Assembly: GCA_018814245.1 (NCBI GenBank)
Contig: JAHIZN010000309.1
Coordinates: 1 to 6,405 of the forward strand
Length of the DNA stretch: 6,405 nucleotides
Direction of reading: 5' to 3'
Source of the DNA: a bacterium
Lineage (GTDB): Bacteria > UBA9089 > CG2-30-40-21
In this document: one piece after another, positions 5,390 through 6,405 of the stretch
How the letters are laid out: every line of letters begins with the position of its first letter
Position numbering within the stretch: position 1 is the first letter of the stretch
Position numbers and translations under genes: made by a program
The notes under the pieces: model-generated
The model's database searches: none
What the model was told of the DNA's origin: nothing
What the model saw: only the letters and a program-made list of their open reading frames with translations

Positions 5390-5857
5390 CTATCCTAACT
5401 TAATGTTTCCCAGAAGCAGGATAGTAGCAAGTAAGCCTAATATGGCATAGGTTTCTACGACTACCGCAAAGACCATTGCCTTGCCTACCTCTTCTGGTCT
5501 TTTTGCCACCACACTACACCCTGCGGCTGCACATCTGCCCTGATATATGGCTGAAATAAGCCCGGTTATAGCCAATGGCAGGCAAGCAAATATTATTTGC
5601 CACCCCTGACTCATGGTTATAGCGGATATATCGATACCAATCAATTTATTGAGCACCAAGAACAAGCCAACCAATCCATAAATCCCCTGGGTACCTGGCA
5701 ATGCCTGCAGAATGAGTAATCGCCCAAACTTTTCAGGATCCTCAGTTATCACCCCTGCTCCTGCCTGTCCGGCAACACCGCAGCCACAAGAAGAACCACA
5801 ACCAGGCAATGCTGCAGCCAATGCTGCTCCACAAAGAACAAATACAAAACCATCCAT
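5390..5857 (-). CDS. atpK: V/A-type ATP synthase/ATPase subunit K (proteolipid, rotor ring)
   Basis: Subunit K is the membrane proteolipid whose copies form the ion-translocating rotor ring. The 155-residue protein is the duplicated 16-kDa type with four membrane helices in two hairpins. It keeps the positions known as Na+ ligands in Enterococcus hirae NtpK (Leu61, Thr64, Gln65, Gln110, Glu139). These correspond to Leu53, Thr56 and Gln57 in ALPGTQGIYG, Gln106 in IYQGRCAAAG, and Glu135 in VVVETYAILG. As in NtpK, only the second hairpin carries the essential acidic residue. Na+ coupling is inferred from this. Helix 1 is oddly rich in cysteine (GCGSSCGCG, 19-27). The start is placed at ATG 5857 because GGAGG (5863-5867) lies 5 bases upstream; an ATG at 5869 would put that site inside the gene. 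The stop is TAG. It is the first visible gene of the cluster, and no subunit I gene precedes it. Confidence 0.95.
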   Translation of the reverse strand: MDGFVFVLCGAALAAALPGCGSSCGCGVAGQAGAGVITEDPEKFGRLLILQALPGTQGIYGLVGLFLVLNKLIGIDISAITMSQGWQIIFACLPLAITGLISAIYQGRCAAAGCSVVAKRPEEVGKAMVFAVVVETYAILGLLATILLLGNIKLG

Positions 5858-5893
5858 ACTAACCTCCATTTATGATTATATTGTGACTATTGC

Positions 5894-5921
5894 ATTATAA
5901 CATTAATCCGTAACTATTCAG
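5894..5921 (-). promoter_or_regulatory. Predicted extended -10 promoter for the ATPase gene cluster
   Basis: On the - strand, TGTTATAAT (5894-5902) is a perfect extended -10 (TG, one base, TATAAT). A poor -35 candidate, CTGAAT (5916-5921), lies 16 bases upstream, as is usual where the extended -10 compensates. The predicted start near 5887 leaves a leader of about 30 bases before the subunit K ATG at 5857. The -35 hexamer lies inside the left arm of the 5911-6092 inverted repeat. A second TATAAT lies closer to the gene, but without a -35. Confidence 0.55.
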
Positions 5922-6092
5922 ATATGCAGAATTCATGAGACAGAATTCTGTAGTGGAGATAATAACCACAAGAGGAGAGCACCTCTGGAAGGTCGCAGAT
6001 ACAAGTTGTCTACGAATAGCTGTAGCTGCAGGGCTTGTCCCTGCTAATTCAAGTTATTCTGGGACACTATATGAATTCTGACTGAATAGTTA
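5911..6092. repeat. 182-bp inverted-repeat element next to the ATPase promoter
   Basis: The left arm contains TAACTATTCAG (5911-5921) and CAGAATTCAT (5927-5936). The right arm has their exact reverse complements, ATGAATTCTG (6071-6080) and CTGAATAGTTA (6082-6092). Only the gap between the two blocks differs in length (5 versus 1). CAGAATTC is repeated once more at 5941-5948. The interior is non-coding and holds further hairpins. It could be another small inverted-repeat insertion, or paired regulator-binding sites between two divergent promoters. No convincing target duplication is seen. Confidence 0.65.
6028..6044. repeat. Hairpin GCAGGG-CTTGT-CCCTGC
   Basis: A perfect 6-bp stem with a 5-base loop lies inside the 5911-6092 inverted-repeat element. 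There is no T tract after it on either strand, so a terminator call is not justified. Confidence 0.55.
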
Positions 6093-6286
6093 TACGATAA
6101 TTTTATCAGAAATATTACTCTTTGTCAATTGTTTTTCTTTGTGATGTTAGACCAAAGTATACTGAACCCTTGCAGGAGTAGACAGGTTGGTGTGAGAATC
6201 TTAGTGGGTGTATGGTTGTGTGGCTGAGATGGGATCCCGCTGTATCGGAATAAATAGGGACAGATCCAATACTGTTCGGAATGATT

Positions 6287-6302
6287 TGGCATGATTCTTG
6301 CT
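6287..6302 (+). promoter_or_regulatory. Predicted sigma-54 (RpoN) promoter, pointing right
   Basis: TGGCATG-ATTC-TTGCT fits the sigma-54 consensus TGGCAYR-N4-TTGCW at every defined position. The invariant GG (6288-6289) and GC (6300-6301) are correctly spaced. Transcription would start about a dozen bases downstream, near 6313, and run off the right edge. The invariant dinucleotides and spacing make chance occurrence in a gene-free region unlikely. The cognate enhancer-binding activator is not identified; the inverted repeat at 5911-6092 lies at a plausible upstream distance, but this is inference. Confidence 0.75.
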
Positions 6303-6373
6303 TGTACTAACTTTAATTAATTAGAGCACTGTAACTCCTTGATATTAAAAGTGTTAAAAAATGAAAAAAATTC

Positions 6374-6402
6374 TAGACATTTCTTCCTTTTTATGCTATA
6401 CT
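6374..6402 (+). promoter_or_regulatory. Predicted sigma-70-type promoter, pointing right
   Basis: TAGACA (6374-6379) matches 5 of 6 bases of the -35 consensus. After exactly 17 bases comes TATACT (6397-6402), 5 of 6 for the -10, with the TG of an extended -10 at 6394-6395. An A-rich tract upstream could act as an UP element. It lies about 60 bases after the predicted sigma-54 start, giving a tandem arrangement for a gene just beyond the window. Confidence 0.55.
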
Positions 6403-6405
6403 TGA

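Larger units (their letters stand above)
6093..6405. other. Gene-free right end with divergent promoters
   Basis: No convincing coding frame is present on either strand. The segment holds a small GATAA-TT-TTATC dyad (6096-6107), a G/T-rich stretch (about 6180-6235), a GGGATCCC palindrome (6231-6238) and the words AATAGGGACAG (6252-6262). Two rightward promoter sequences near the edge are listed separately. The A-rich 6355-6370 stretch sits just upstream of the second. The gene they serve lies outside the window. Confidence 0.7.

Noticed and set aside
5858..5869. Alternative subunit K start at ATG 5869
   Set aside because: The GGAGG ribosome site lies between this ATG and the one at 5857, so it serves the latter. 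The added four residues have no support.
6252..6262. AATAGGGACAG as a relic of a REP-associated transposase end
   Set aside because: The word resembles sequences seen near such elements, but no matching inverted arm or coding remnant lies nearby.
6361..6405. 14-codon open frame ATG...TGA at the right edge
   Set aside because: It has no ribosome site, is composed of A/T-rich sequence that overlaps the predicted sigma-70 promoter, and is short enough to occur by chance.

Overview
This looks like a bacterial chromosome segment of moderate-to-low GC, probably from an uncultivated lineage. The bacterial signs are strong Shine-Dalgarno sites, a bacterial release factor 2 with its programmed frameshift, and sigma-70-like and sigma-54-like promoter sequences. 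The spacers are crowded with palindromes and inverted-repeat elements. The phylum cannot be fixed from the sequence. The V/A-type ATPase gene order (K-E-C-F) follows the Thermus and Enterococcus pattern rather than the chlamydial or spirochaetal one.

Left part, + strand. The window opens with the last 43 codons of an unidentified protein (to 134). A repeat-rich, gene-free spacer follows (135-502). Next is a membrane-bound protein built like a sensor histidine kinase whose ATP-binding motifs are badly eroded (503-1594). Release factor 2 (prfB) comes 47 bases later (1642-2728). It must be read across an in-frame UGA by a +1 shift at 1708-1713, so the true gene starts well upstream of the long uninterrupted frame.

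Middle and right part, - strand. Four V/A-type ATPase subunit genes run right to left: K (5857-5390), E (5015-4413), C (4041-3055) and F (3062-2754). K forms the membrane rotor, E the peripheral stalk, and C and F the rotor/central-stalk connection. C and F overlap. The K-E and E-C gaps are unusually wide, about 370 bases each. Each gap carries a diverged copy of a roughly 130-bp element with about 25-bp terminal inverted repeats, next to a GTAGGGG-type palindrome and inside a larger inverted repeat. The genes for A, B, D and I are absent: F converges on prfB with 25 bases between them, and no gene lies upstream of K. K keeps all five positions known as Na+ ligands in Enterococcus hirae NtpK, so the enzyme may be Na+-coupled.

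Right end (5870-6405). No gene is visible. The segment holds a probable extended -10 promoter for the ATPase genes, overlapped by one arm of a 182-bp inverted repeat. It also holds a consensus-quality sigma-54 promoter sequence and a sigma-70-like promoter, both pointing right toward a gene beyond the window. The most notable items are the repeated element pair inside the ATPase cluster, the degenerate kinase beside prfB, the split ATPase cluster and the divergent sigma-54 promoter.
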